Positions 28,318 through 36,987 of a DNA stretch of 64,000 nucleotides are shown here, piece by piece. The notes below the pieces were generated by a model. That model searched no databases and was not told the origin of the DNA. It worked only from the letters and a program-made list of their open reading frames with translations. The position numbers and the translations under genes were made by a program. Every line of letters starts with the position of its first letter. The first letter of the stretch is position 1. Source of the DNA: Sphingomonas sp. CCH10-B3 (lineage in GTDB: Bacteria > Pseudomonadota > Alphaproteobacteria > Sphingomonadales > Sphingomonadaceae); the NCBI RefSeq assembly GCF_001556185.1, contig NZ_LSIJ01000061.1, positions 124,001-188,000 on the forward strand. The letters run 5' to 3'.

Positions 28318-29723
28318 TCCTGCGCATTCTGATCCGGACGGCTGCGATTCTGGTCGGGCTGGCGCCGACGCTTGCCCTTGCCCAGCCGTCGCCGCTGACG
28401 CTCGACGAAGTGCTCCAGTCGTCGCGCCAGCACGCGCCGCAAGTGCTCGAGGCGATTGCCAAGGTCCGTCAGGCCGAGGGCAAGGCACTGACTGCCGAAG
28501 GGGCCTTCGACACCGTCGTCAAGGCCGAGGCGGAATCGCGGCTGTCCGGCTATTACGACGGGCAATATGCCGCTGGCACGATCACGCGCCCGATCGAGAA
28601 TTGGGGCGGCAGCCTTTATGGCGGTTATCGCCTCTCGACAGGGCGTTTCCCCATCTATGAGGACGAGCGCTTCACCAATCAGCTCGGCGAGATCAAGGTC
28701 GGCGCGGTGCTGTCGCTGATGCGCGACCGGCTGATCGACGATCGCCGCTTCGGGCGCACTGCCGCGCGCATCGACATCGACATTGCCGAAGCCGACCGGC
28801 TGCTGACTGCGATCGGCGTGCAGCGCCGCGCGATCGGCGCGTATAATCTGTGGGTCGCGGCGGGGCTGCGGCTGCGCATTTATCGTGACCTGCTTGCGCT
28901 TGCGAAGGAACGGCAAGCGGGCCTCAAGCGACAGGCCCAGCTCGGCGCGCGACCCGACATCATTCTTGTCGAAAACGAACAGAATATCCTGCGCCGCGAA
29001 ACATTGGTCGCGCGCGCCGAACAGGATCTGGCAGCCGCAGGCAATGCGCTGTCGCTGTTCCTGCGTGACGCGAACGGCGCACCGATGCAGCCCGACCCTG
29101 CGCGCCTGCCCTCGGCCTTTCCGGCGCCGATCCCCCTGCCCGCCGATGCCCGCGCGACACTCGGCGCACGGCCCGATCTCCGTCAGATCGACATGCGGCT
29201 GCAGCAGGCGACCAACCGGCTCGCGCTCGACCGTAATGCGCTCAAGCCCCGGCTCGACCTGAAGCTCGAAGCGTCGCAGGACATCGGCCCGATCGGTGCC
29301 GGTGGTCGCTCGCGGGTGGGCACTGAAACCAAGGTCGGGCTGAGCTTCACGGTGCCGCTGCAGCGCCGCGTCGCCAAGGGGCGGATCGATCAGACGATGG
29401 CCGAAATCGACGCCATCCGTCGTCGTCGCCAGCAGACCGAGGAGCAGATCATCAACGCGATCGACGCGCTCGCGATCGACGTGCGCGCGACCGAGCGGCT
29501 GCGCAACCTCGCCGATGCCGAATATGACCGAGCGACAACGATGGCGAAAGCCGAAGCGCGCCGCTTCACGCTGGGCGCCAGCGACTTCTTCCTCGTCAAC
29601 GTCCGCGAGGAAGCCGCTGCCGATGCCGGCGTGCGGCGGCTCGACGCCGAATATCGCCAGATCGTCGCGCGCGCGGAGCTGGCCGCAGCCGCCGCCGACC
29701 TGACCGCACTCGGCCTCGACTGA
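28314..29723 (+). CDS. TolC-family outer-membrane efflux protein
   Basis: A 469-residue exported protein. A signal peptide (cleavage after LALAQ, about residue 24) is followed by LTLDEVLQSSRQHAPQV and two long helical-hairpin repeats of the outer-membrane efflux family, such as ARIDIDIAEADRLL...LWVAAGLRLRIYRDLLALAKERQAG and its C-terminal counterpart (EQIINAIDALAIDVRATERLRNLADAEYDRA). It forms the outer-membrane channel of the tripartite set. Start ATG at 28314 overlaps the adaptor stop as ATGA; AAGGAG lies upstream. It ends 147 bases before secE. Confidence 0.9.
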   Translation: MILRILIRTAAILVGLAPTLALAQPSPLTLDEVLQSSRQHAPQVLEAIAKVRQAEGKALTAEGAFDTVVKAEAESRLSGYYDGQYAAGTITRPIENWGGSLYGGYRLSTGRFPIYEDERFTNQLGEIKVGAVLSLMRDRLIDDRRFGRTAARIDIDIAEADRLLTAIGVQRRAIGAYNLWVAAGLRLRIYRDLLALAKERQAGLKRQAQLGARPDIILVENEQNILRRETLVARAEQDLAAAGNALSLFLRDANGAPMQPDPARLPSAFPAPIPLPADARATLGARPDLRQIDMRLQQATNRLALDRNALKPRLDLKLEASQDIGPIGAGGRSRVGTETKVGLSFTVPLQRRVAKGRIDQTMAEIDAIRRRRQQTEEQIINAIDALAIDVRATERLRNLADAEYDRATTMAKAEARRFTLGASDFFLVNVREEAAADAGVRRLDAEYRQIVARAELAAAAADLTALGLD

Positions 29724-29741
29724 AGCCCCCGGGCGCCCCCC

Positions 29742-29779
29742 TTGCGATCGCACGGTATTGGCGCTAGACCGACGCCAAT
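29742..29779 (+). promoter_or_regulatory. Candidate secE-nusG promoter with embedded inverted repeat
   Basis: TTGCGA (29742-29747) and TAGACC (29765-29770) are separated by 17 bases. A perfect inverted repeat, ATTGGCG-9 bases-CGCCAAT (29757-29779), covers the -10 area. It may be an operator or a 5' hairpin of the transcript. Inferred from sequence only. Confidence 0.4.
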
Positions 29780-29870
29780 CCGAAATTGGGATGAAGCGTC
29801 GTCGGTGCCCCTTTGCGGGACCGGGCGGCGGTCCTATGTCCCGACGAGGTAAGATTTAGAGGAAAAGCCC

Positions 29871-30089
29871 GTGGCTTCGTGGAATCCGATCGAATTCATT
29901 CGCCAGGCGCCGGTGTTCGCGCGCCAAGTGCAGGCCGAAACCCGCAAGGTGGTGTGGCCGAGCTGGCGTGAAACCTGGACGACCGGGTTGATGGTCGGCG
30001 TGATGACGACGGTGCTGGGGCTCTTCTTTTTCACGATCGATGCGATTTTCGATCGGATCGTCGCGGCCCTGCTGCTGCTGGCGAAATAA
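29871..30089 (+). CDS. secE: SecE, preprotein translocase subunit
   Basis: Essential small subunit of the SecYEG channel, 72 residues with one C-terminal membrane helix (about 37-68). The amphipathic segment QAETRKVVWPSWRETW is the conserved SecE signature. Starts with GTG at 29871 preceded by GAGGAAAA. It lies 18 bases before nusG, the universal secE-nusG pair. Confidence 0.96.
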   Translation: MASWNPIEFIRQAPVFARQVQAETRKVVWPSWRETWTTGLMVGVMTTVLGLFFFTIDAIFDRIVAALLLLAK

Positions 30090-30107
30090 GGGCGGACGAA
30101 CAGACAC

Positions 30108-30647
30108 ATGGCACGTTGGTACATCATTCACGCTTATTCGGGTTTCGAGGGCAAAGTCCGCGATTCGATCATGGCCGAGGCGACCCGCATGGGGCTCGAC
30201 CGGCTGGTCGAAGCCGTCGAAGTGCCGACCGAAACCGTCACCGAGGCGCGTCGCGGCAAGAAAATCCAGGTCGAGCGCAAATTCATGCCGGGCTATGTGC
30301 TCGCCAAGCTCGACATGAATGACGACGTCTATCACCTCGTCAAGAATACGCCCAAGGTCACTGGCTTCCTCGGCGCCATGGGCAAGCCCCAGCCGATCAG
30401 CGACACCGAAGCCGCGCGGATGCTGTCGACCAAGGACGATGTCCAGGCGACCACGTCGAAGCAGCAGATCAAGGTCGATTACGAGATCGGCGACGCCGTG
30501 AAGGTGCTCGACGGCCCGTTCGCCAGCTTCAACGGCACCGTCGAGGAACTCGATTTCGACAAGTCGAAGGTCAAGGTGTCGGTGTCGATCTTCGGGCGCG
30601 CGACGCCCGTGGAACTCGATTTCGAGCAGGTCGAACGCGTCAAGTAA
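30108..30647 (+). CDS. nusG: Transcription termination/antitermination factor NusG
   Basis: A 179-residue NusG with an N-terminal NGN domain (MARWYIIHAYSGFEGKV; RKFMPGYVLAKLDMNDDVYHLVKNTPKVTGFLG) that binds the RNA polymerase clamp, and a C-terminal KOW domain (IGDAVKVLDGPFASFNGTVEELDFDKSKVKVSVSIFGR) that contacts Rho or S10. Downstream there is no clear terminator before the esterase gene. Confidence 0.97.
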   Translation: MARWYIIHAYSGFEGKVRDSIMAEATRMGLDRLVEAVEVPTETVTEARRGKKIQVERKFMPGYVLAKLDMNDDVYHLVKNTPKVTGFLGAMGKPQPISDTEAARMLSTKDDVQATTSKQQIKVDYEIGDAVKVLDGPFASFNGTVEELDFDKSKVKVSVSIFGRATPVELDFEQVERVK

Positions 30648-30769
30648 CGCCGCGCCGCGCGGGAATGGCTATTCGCCAATCCTGCGGCGGCGGAGGGTCG
30701 GTGGATAACCCCGGTCCGGCCGTTTACTCCCGCACCAGCGACGCTACGGTAGCGGGCGCTGGAGGCGCC

Positions 30770-31738
30770 ATGAACATATCGAAATCCCCTGTCGATCTGG
30801 TCGATCCCGAATTGCGGCCGATGCTCGATGCGTTTCCGACCGTCGCGGTCAACGCCGACATCCTGCCGTTCATGCGCCAGCGGCCGCCATGGACCGAGGT
30901 GAATCCGGCCGACCGCGCGCGCGCGATCATGGAGCAACGCTGCGTGCCCGGCCCGGCGGCGGCGCCAGAGGTGCCAATCCGCATCTATCGACCCGCAGGC
31001 CTGCCCGGCGACCTGCCGTGCGTGCTGCACATCCATGGCGGCGGATTCGTCGCCGGATCGGCATCTTCGATGGAGGGCATTCACCTGCCGCTCGCCGCCG
31101 ATCTTGAGTGCTGCATCGTTTCGGTCGACTATCGGCTCGCGCCCGAAACCGCCTTTCCCGGTGCGGTTGAGGATTGTTACGCCGCGCTCGGGTGGGTGAT
31201 GGCGAACGCCGCCAGCCTCGGCATCGATACCACGCGGCTGGGCGTGATGGGCGAAAGCGCAGGCGGCGGGCTGGCAGCGGCACTTGCGCTGCTGGTGCGC
31301 GATCGCGGGAAATATGCGCTCTCCTTTCAGCACTTGATCTACCCGATGCTCGACGACCGGACCTGCACCGCCGCCGATCCGCACCCGCATACCGGACATT
31401 TCATCTGGACGCCGGAGAGCAACCGCTTCGGCTGGACAAGCCTGCTCGGCGGCGCGCCCGGCGGCGCTGACGTTTCCTGCTATGCCGCGCCGGCCCGCGC
31501 CAGCGACCTGTCGGGCCTGCCGCCGACCTTCATCGCTACCGGCGCGCTCGATCTGTTTCTGGAAGAAGACCTCGACTATGCGCGCCGGCTGATGCGAGCG
31601 GGCGTGCCGGTCGAGCTTCATGTCTATCCCGGCGCGTTCCACGCCTTCAACGCCTGGCCAACGGCAAGCGTCGCCGCTCAGGCCCGCCACGACAGTGTGC
31701 GGGCGCTGTCAGCGGCGCTGAGGCAGCGGAGGGACTGA
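30770..31738 (+). CDS. Alpha/beta hydrolase, hormone-sensitive-lipase-type esterase
   Basis: A 322-residue cytoplasmic esterase. The oxyanion motif HGGG (near 89-92), nucleophile S163 in GESAGGG, the acid in DLFLEED and the His in GAFHAF make a full bacterial HSL/acetyl-esterase triad. The natural substrate is unknown, probably a short acyl ester. ATG at 30770 is supported by GGAGG four bases upstream; a longer frame to 30665 exists. It lies between nusG and acsF on the same strand, an unusual place. Confidence 0.9.
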   Translation: MNISKSPVDLVDPELRPMLDAFPTVAVNADILPFMRQRPPWTEVNPADRARAIMEQRCVPGPAAAPEVPIRIYRPAGLPGDLPCVLHIHGGGFVAGSASSMEGIHLPLAADLECCIVSVDYRLAPETAFPGAVEDCYAALGWVMANAASLGIDTTRLGVMGESAGGGLAAALALLVRDRGKYALSFQHLIYPMLDDRTCTAADPHPHTGHFIWTPESNRFGWTSLLGGAPGGADVSCYAAPARASDLSGLPPTFIATGALDLFLEEDLDYARRLMRAGVPVELHVYPGAFHAFNAWPTASVAAQARHDSVRALSAALRQRRD

Positions 31739-31897
31739 ACCGGTACCGTTGATCGGCAGGCCGAACGAAAGTCGGCTGGGCCGCTACGCCTGCCAGATTG
31801 GTACGGGCAAGCCAGTTGTCGGCCCATGCGCTGACCCAAAATCGCTCGCGTTATCTCGCTCGGCATGCCGCTTCGGCAGATGGCGGCTCAACGGGTT

Positions 31898-31911
31898 TTG
31901 ACTCGCGTCAA
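31898..31911 (+). promoter_or_regulatory. Candidate Fnr/FixK-type box upstream of acsF
   Basis: Perfect palindrome TTGAC-TCGC-GTCAA, matching the Fnr/FixK operator form TTGA-N6-TCAA, 53 bases before the acsF ATG. If it acts as a class II site centred at -41.5, the start of transcription would be near 31946, with the weak -10 candidate CACATT at 31935-31940. An oxygen-responsive regulator before an oxygen-dependent cyclase gene makes biological sense. Confidence 0.55.
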
Positions 31912-31963
31912 TGCTCGCCCTCCCCCGCCGCCGGCACATTGGTTGGCAGCACAGGAGGGACCG

Positions 31964-33064
31964 ATGACTGCAATCACTTTTGCCCCAACGACGCGCGACG
32001 CGCCCACGCGCGATGCCATGCCGACGGTCGCCGTCCTGAAGGACAAGGTCGCGCACGAAACCATCCTGAGCCCGCGCTTCTACACCACCGATTTCGACGC
32101 GCTCGACCGGATCGACGTGACGCCGGTGCGTGAGGAGTGGGAAGGCTTGATGGCGGAGATGGAGGCCGACCCCAACCGCACCCATTTCAAGCGCCGCGAG
32201 AGCTTTGCCGGCATCATCGAGTCGCTGGAACCCGAGCTGCGAGCGGATTTCCTGGACTTTCTCGTCTCCTCGATGACCTCGGAATTCTCGGGCTGCATTC
32301 TCTATGCCGAGATCGCGCGGCGGACGAAGAACCCCGAGGTGCGGCGACTGATGAAGCTGCTTGCCCGCGACGAAAGCCGCCACGCCGGCTTCATCAACGA
32401 CAGCCTGAAGGACGCGGGCATCAACATCGACCTCAGCTATCTGCCGAAGGTCAAGAAACTCCATTATTTCAGCCCGAAGTTCATCTTCTACGGCACCTAT
32501 CTGTCGGAAAAGATCGGCTATGCGCGCTACATCACCATCTGCCGCCACCTGCAGACGCACCCCGACCGGCAGTTTCATCCGCTGTTCGAACGGTTCGAGG
32601 CCTGGTGCAACGACGAGTATCGCCACGGCGAAGCGATTGCGCTGCTGCTGCGCGCCGACCCCAAGCTGCTGGGCGGGCTGAACCGGCTGTGGATCCGCTT
32701 CTTCCTGATTTCGGTCTATGCGACGATGTATTGCCGCGACCACACCCGGCCGGCGCTCCACAAGGCGCTGGGCGTCGACGTGACCGACTATGACTACCGC
32801 GTGTTCGATACGACGAGCGCGATCAGTCGCCAGATTTTCCCGTTCGTGCTCGATCTGGACCACCCACGCTTCCGTGCCGGGATGGAAGCGATGCTGCGCG
32901 CGTCGGTGCGGCTGGATGCAGCGCGCAAGCGGCGCGGGCTGGGCGGTGCGCTGGCAAAGGTCGGCGCGATGGCTGCGGCGGGCATCGCGTTTGCGCGGAT
33001 GTTCCTAACACCGGTCAAGGAAAACCAGCCGCCCCGCCAGGTTCGGCTCGCGCAGAGTTGGTAG
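31964..33064 (+). CDS. acsF: Aerobic Mg-protoporphyrin IX monomethyl ester (oxidative) cyclase
   Basis: Di-iron membrane-associated enzyme that uses O2 to form the fifth ring of bacteriochlorophyll. The AcsF core is unmistakable: ILSPRFYTTDFDALDRID, FLVSSMTSEFSGCILYAEI, LLARDESRHAGFIN, KFIFYGTYLSEKIGYARYITI, FEAWCNDEYRHGEA, NRLWIRFFLISVYATMYCRDHTRPALH. Likely iron ligands are E107, E137/H140 and E218/H221, all present. 366 residues. ATG at 31964 follows AGGAGG. No other phototrophy gene is in the window, although acsF normally lies in the photosynthesis gene cluster. An Fnr-type palindrome lies upstream. Confidence 0.93.
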   Translation: MTAITFAPTTRDAPTRDAMPTVAVLKDKVAHETILSPRFYTTDFDALDRIDVTPVREEWEGLMAEMEADPNRTHFKRRESFAGIIESLEPELRADFLDFLVSSMTSEFSGCILYAEIARRTKNPEVRRLMKLLARDESRHAGFINDSLKDAGINIDLSYLPKVKKLHYFSPKFIFYGTYLSEKIGYARYITICRHLQTHPDRQFHPLFERFEAWCNDEYRHGEAIALLLRADPKLLGGLNRLWIRFFLISVYATMYCRDHTRPALHKALGVDVTDYDYRVFDTTSAISRQIFPFVLDLDHPRFRAGMEAMLRASVRLDAARKRRGLGGALAKVGAMAAAGIAFARMFLTPVKENQPPRQVRLAQSW

Positions 33065-33119
33065 GGTCGGCGACGGGGCAGCGCAAAGGCGATGGCGCTA
33101 CCCCTGTCACCCGGCCTCG

Positions 33120-34010
33120 CTACTCCACGGCTACTTCTGCCACGCGGTCGAAATCACTCGCGTCGTGGCGTTCGGCGAGTTGCTTCGCAGGATCGCCGAA
33201 CACGCGGTTGACTCGGGCGCCGCGCTGGACGGCCTCACGCGCGCCGATCTGGTCGGTCCAGCGCGCGACATTCTTGTAGTCGTCGATGCCGAGGAACTCG
33301 CGGGCATTATAGGCCACGCGGATGCCGGCGCCGTACCACGGATAGATTGCCATATCGGCGATCGTATACTCGTCACCGATCATATACTCATTCTTGGCCA
33401 GATGCGTGTCGAGCACATGCAGCTGGCGCTTCACTTCCATCGCATAGCGATCGATCGCATACTGAATCTTGAACGGCGCATAGGCATAGAAGTGGCCGAA
33501 GCCGCCGCCCAGGAACGGCGCCGACCCCATCTGCCACATCAGCCAGTTGAAGGTCGCCGCGCGTTTGTGCGGGTCGGTCGGCAGGAATTCGCCGAACTTT
33601 TCCGCGAGATAGACGAGCATCGATCCGCTTTCGAACAGGCGGATCACGGGATCGACCGAATGATCGGCCATCGCCGGGATCTTGCTGTTCGGGTTGATCT
33701 CGACAAAGCCGCTGCCGAACTGGTCGCCTTCGGCGATCTTGATCAGCCACGCGTCATATTCGGCACCGCTGTGCCCGGCGGCGAGCAGTTCCTCGAGCAT
33801 GATCGTGACTTTGACGCCATTGGGCGTGCCGAGCGAATAAAGCTGCAAGGGGTGCTTGCCGACCGGCAGTTCCTTCTCATGCGTCGCGCCCGAAATCGGC
33901 CGGTTGATGCTGGCGAAGGCGCCGCCATTGCCGGGCTCCCACGTCCATACGGCGGGCGGCACGTAACCGGCGGGCTGGTTGTTGGCGGCGGGGTCGGCGG
34001 CGTCGGTCAT
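33120..34010 (-). CDS. yghU: Glutathione-dependent disulfide-bond oxidoreductase, YghU-like GST
   Basis: Glutathione S-transferase family protein of 296 residues, close to E. coli YghU (288). An N-terminal extension (about 1-50) precedes the thioredoxin-like domain (LQLYSLGTPNGVKVTIMLEELL, NPNSKIPAMAD, LFESGSMLVYLAEKF) and the all-helical domain (FNWLMWQMGSAPFLGGGFGHFYAYAP, YTIADMAIYPWY). Nu-class GSTs bind two glutathiones and reduce disulfides. ATG at 34010 with AGGGAGG upstream. Convergent with acsF, 55 bases apart. Confidence 0.9.
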   Translation of the reverse strand: MTDAADPAANNQPAGYVPPAVWTWEPGNGGAFASINRPISGATHEKELPVGKHPLQLYSLGTPNGVKVTIMLEELLAAGHSGAEYDAWLIKIAEGDQFGSGFVEINPNSKIPAMADHSVDPVIRLFESGSMLVYLAEKFGEFLPTDPHKRAATFNWLMWQMGSAPFLGGGFGHFYAYAPFKIQYAIDRYAMEVKRQLHVLDTHLAKNEYMIGDEYTIADMAIYPWYGAGIRVAYNAREFLGIDDYKNVARWTDQIGAREAVQRGARVNRVFGDPAKQLAERHDASDFDRVAEVAVE

Positions 34011-34109
34011 GCGAGTCCTCCCTATGGATCGTTTCGCCGCACGATATGGGGTCGGCGGGCCGCGCGTCCAGCCGTGGCATTGTTTGGCCCGCGCCAAGCC
34101 ATTCCATCG

Positions 34110-34196
34110 TTGCGCAAGGCGCGGGCTTGCGCTATGCGCGCGCACTTCCAACGCCATGGCAATGGAATGCGTGCGGGAGGCAAGCGAAAGCTTGCC
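34110..34196 (+). promoter_or_regulatory. rplK-rplA promoter candidate and GNRA leader hairpin
   Basis: TTGCGC (34110-34115) and TATGCG (34133-34138) with 17-base spacing form a possible promoter. About 40 bases downstream lies a perfect hairpin, GGCAAGC-GAAA-GCTTGCC (34179-34196), with a GNRA tetraloop, 63 bases before rplK. In many bacteria L1 represses this operon by binding its leader, so the hairpin could be part of that site. The link is an inference. Confidence 0.45.
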
Positions 34197-34259
34197 GCTT
34201 GAACCGCTAAACTTGAACCCGGCCGGGCCCGCCCCGTGCCGCGCAACAGAGTGAGTAGA

Positions 34260-34691
34260 ATGGCAAAGAAGATTACCGGTTACATCAAGCTGCAGGTCCC
34301 TGCAGGCAAGGCGAATCCGTCGCCCCCGATCGGCCCGGCGCTGGGTCAGCGCGGCGTCAACATCATGGAATTCTGCAAGGCGTTCAATGCGTCGACCGGC
34401 GACCAGGAAGTCGGCACCCCGCTGCCGACCGTGATCACCGTCTATGCCGACCGCAGCTTCTCGTTCGAGACCAAGACGCCGCCCGCGACCTACCTCATCA
34501 AGAAGGCTGCGAACCTGAAGTCGGGCTCGAAGGAGCCGGGCAAGGTGTCGGCGGGCAAGATCGCGCGCTCGAAGCTGAGCGAGATCGCCCAGGCCAAGAT
34601 GAAGGACCTGAACGCGAACGACATCGAAGCCGCAACCCGAATCATCGAGGGCTCGGCCCGCGCGATGGGCCTCGAAGTGGTGGAGGGCTGA
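34260..34691 (+). CDS. rplK: 50S ribosomal protein L11
   Basis: 143-residue L11, the base of the GTPase-associated stalk. [40 protein letters not shown] is the conserved N-terminal domain, and the C-terminal rRNA-binding domain ends [22 protein letters not shown] at 34260. It is four bases upstream of rplA. Confidence 0.98.
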   Translation: MAKKITGYIKLQVPAGKANPSPPIGPALGQRGVNIMEFCKAFNASTGDQEVGTPLPTVITVYADRSFSFETKTPPATYLIKKAANLKSGSKEPGKVSAGKIARSKLSEIAQAKMKDLNANDIEAATRIIEGSARAMGLEVVEG

Positions 34692-34695
34692 TCCG

Positions 34696-35391
34696 ATGAC
34701 CAAGCTGACCAAGAAGGCCAAGACCCTCGCCGCCGCCGTCGACCGCGAGAAGCTCTACACCGTCGACGAAGCGATCGCGCTTGCCAAGGCGAATGCGACC
34801 GCCAAGTTCGACGAGACAATCGAAGTCGCGCTCAACCTCGGCGTCGATCCGCGCCACGCCGACCAGATGGTCCGCGGCGTCGTCACGCTGCCGAAGGGCA
34901 CCGGCAAGACCGTGCGCGTCGGCGTGTTCGCCAAGGGCGCCAAGGCTGACGAAGCCAAGGCCGCGGGCGCCGACGTGGTCGGTGCCGAGGACCTGATGGA
35001 GCTCGTCCAGGGCGGCACGATCGAATTCGATCGCTGCATCGCGACCCCCGACATGATGGGCGTCGTCGGGCGGCTCGGCAAGATCCTGGGCCCCAAGGGC
35101 CTGATGCCGAACCCCAAGCTCGGCACGGTGACGATGAACGTCGCGCAGGCGGTGAAGGACGCCAAGGGCGGCCAGATCGAGTACCGCGTCGAAAAGGCTG
35201 GCATCATTCACTCGGGGATCGGCAAGGCGTCGTTCCCGGCGGAAGACCTGCGCGCGAACTTCGACGCGCTGGTCGATGCACTGATCAAGGCGAAGCCCGC
35301 AGGCGCCAAGGGCAAATATGTCCGCAAGATCGCCGTCAGCTCGACGATGGGTGCAGGGGTCAAGGTCGATACGGCCGAAGTCGCTGCCTGA
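34696..35391 (+). CDS. rplA: 50S ribosomal protein L1
   Basis: 231-residue L1, part of the mobile stalk at the E site and usual repressor of its own operon. Conserved blocks include [55 protein letters not shown] and the C-terminal [18 protein letters not shown]. Followed by a strong terminator at 35440. Confidence 0.98.
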   Translation: MTKLTKKAKTLAAAVDREKLYTVDEAIALAKANATAKFDETIEVALNLGVDPRHADQMVRGVVTLPKGTGKTVRVGVFAKGAKADEAKAAGADVVGAEDLMELVQGGTIEFDRCIATPDMMGVVGRLGKILGPKGLMPNPKLGTVTMNVAQAVKDAKGGQIEYRVEKAGIIHSGIGKASFPAEDLRANFDALVDALIKAKPAGAKGKYVRKIAVSSTMGAGVKVDTAEVAA

Positions 35392-35439
35392 TAGCGACGG
35401 CAGCGCAGCGATCGCGCTGCCCGCCGCGAACCAAACCGA

Positions 35440-35466
35440 GGCCGGGGCATGTCCCCGGCCTTTTTT
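35440..35466 (+). terminator. Rho-independent terminator after rplA
   Basis: Eight-base-pair stem GGCCGGGG/CCCCGGCC with a five-base loop followed by six T. It ends the rplK-rplA unit before the inserted peptidase gene. Confidence 0.93.
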
Positions 35467-35566
35467 CGTGGTGCATTCCTTTCGCGTCGGCACATGGACC
35501 GGCGCGTAACTTGCCGGACGCGCGCGGGCCGATTAGGCCACCTCCAGCAACTGCGGGGAGAACGAC

Positions 35567-36949
35567 ATGCGGCACATCGGGATCAACTCTGTCGCGGCTC
35601 TGGCAGTGCTCGCCTGTCTCACAGCGCCGGCAGCCGTGGACGCCAAGCGCAAGGCCCGCCCGGCTCCCTACAAGGTGCGCATCGAATCGGTGATGGCGCA
35701 TGAGAAATTCCTCGCCGGGCCCGAATTGCGCGGGCGCGGCAGCGCGACCGGCGACGAAGCGATCGCGGCTGCCTATGTCGCCGCGCAATTCGCGCAATAT
35801 GGGCTGAAACCGGCACCGGGAATGACGGGCTATCTCCAGCCCGCCAAGGTCATCCGGTTGAAGCTGAAGGGCGATCCTGTGCTCGCCGCAGCTGGCGCCC
35901 CGGTGCCGGGCCTGTTGCTGATCGTCGGCAGCGGCGAATCGATCAGCGGCAAGATTGCCGTGTTCACCGGCGACAAGCCCGCCGACATGCCCAGCGCCGA
36001 CGTCGTCCTGGTCCCCGTATTCAAGGGGCCGCCCTTTGCGCTGTTCGGCGCCGCGCGGGCGAAGAAAGTCAAACTGCTGATCCTCGCCGAAAGCGCGATG
36101 ACCAAGGGCCAGCTGGCGTCGCAGGGCAATGCGCCGCGCCTCCCGGTGTTTTTGGAAGGCGCAGCGCCATCGGGCGGCGTGTCGGTCGCGACGCTGCCCG
36201 CCGAGACGCTGGCCGCACTTGCCGCCAAACCGGGCACCGACGTGACGCTGACGCTGCCCGAAGTCGTCCGCGAGGAAAGCATCACCACCAACGCGATCGG
36301 CTATATCCCTGGCACCGATCCCAAGGCTGGGACGCTGCTGTTTTCGGCGCACCTCGATCATTTGGGCGTCCTGCCGAATGGCACGGTGATGCATGGCGCC
36401 AATGACGACGCATCGGGTACGGTCGCGGTGCTGGAGATCGCCAAGGCGATGGCAGCGGGCAAGCGCCCGCGCCGCAGCCTGTTGTTCGTGGCTTATGGCA
36501 GCGAGGAGATCGGCCTGTTCGGCTCGACCTATTTCGGCGAGCACCCGCCGGTGCCTCTCAAGGACATCGTCGCCAATCTCGAATTCGAAATGATCGGCGC
36601 GCAGGACCCCAAGTTGCCCAAAGGCGTAATGATGATGACCGGCTATGAGCGGTCCGACTTCGGCAAGGCAATGAAGGCACATGGCGCGCTGGTCACCGCC
36701 GACCCCTACCCCGAGCAGAACTTCTTCCAGCGATCTGACAATTACGCGCTCGCGCGGCTGGGGATCGTTGCGCACACCCTGTCGGGCTGGGCGCTGGTGC
36801 CGACCTATCACAGGCCGACCGATACGATCGAGAATATCGACTTCGCCTTTATGACCAACGCGATCCAGTCGCTGATCGCGCCGGTGAAGTGGCTCGCCTA
36901 TGGCAAATTCACCCCGCAGTGGACAAAGGACGGCAAGCCCAAACCATAG
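35567..36949 (+). CDS. Secreted M28-family zinc aminopeptidase
   Basis: A 460-residue exported protein with a signal peptide (about 1-26), a PA-like insert region, and an M28 catalytic domain in the C-terminal half. Zinc ligands and catalytic residues are visible in order: SAHLDHLG (His), GANDDASG (bridging Asp), GSEEIGLFGS (catalytic Glu-Glu), LEFEMIG and the final YHRPTDT (His). Probably a periplasmic or extracellular aminopeptidase. It lies between rplA and rplJ, after a terminator, so it must have its own promoter. Confidence 0.9.
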   Translation: MRHIGINSVAALAVLACLTAPAAVDAKRKARPAPYKVRIESVMAHEKFLAGPELRGRGSATGDEAIAAAYVAAQFAQYGLKPAPGMTGYLQPAKVIRLKLKGDPVLAAAGAPVPGLLLIVGSGESISGKIAVFTGDKPADMPSADVVLVPVFKGPPFALFGAARAKKVKLLILAESAMTKGQLASQGNAPRLPVFLEGAAPSGGVSVATLPAETLAALAAKPGTDVTLTLPEVVREESITTNAIGYIPGTDPKAGTLLFSAHLDHLGVLPNGTVMHGANDDASGTVAVLEIAKAMAAGKRPRRSLLFVAYGSEEIGLFGSTYFGEHPPVPLKDIVANLEFEMIGAQDPKLPKGVMMMTGYERSDFGKAMKAHGALVTADPYPEQNFFQRSDNYALARLGIVAHTLSGWALVPTYHRPTDTIENIDFAFMTNAIQSLIAPVKWLAYGKFTPQWTKDGKPKP

Positions 36950-36987
36950 GATCGAGGACCAACCTCGCACCGTTTGCACGCTAGTCG

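Noticed and set aside
25288..29723. Integrative element inserted at the tRNA-Trp gene
   Set aside because: I looked for a copy of the tRNA 3' end near the far end of the block and for an integrase, and saw neither. The tRNA is intact. The block may have arisen by recombination, but not by a recognisable tRNA-integrating element.
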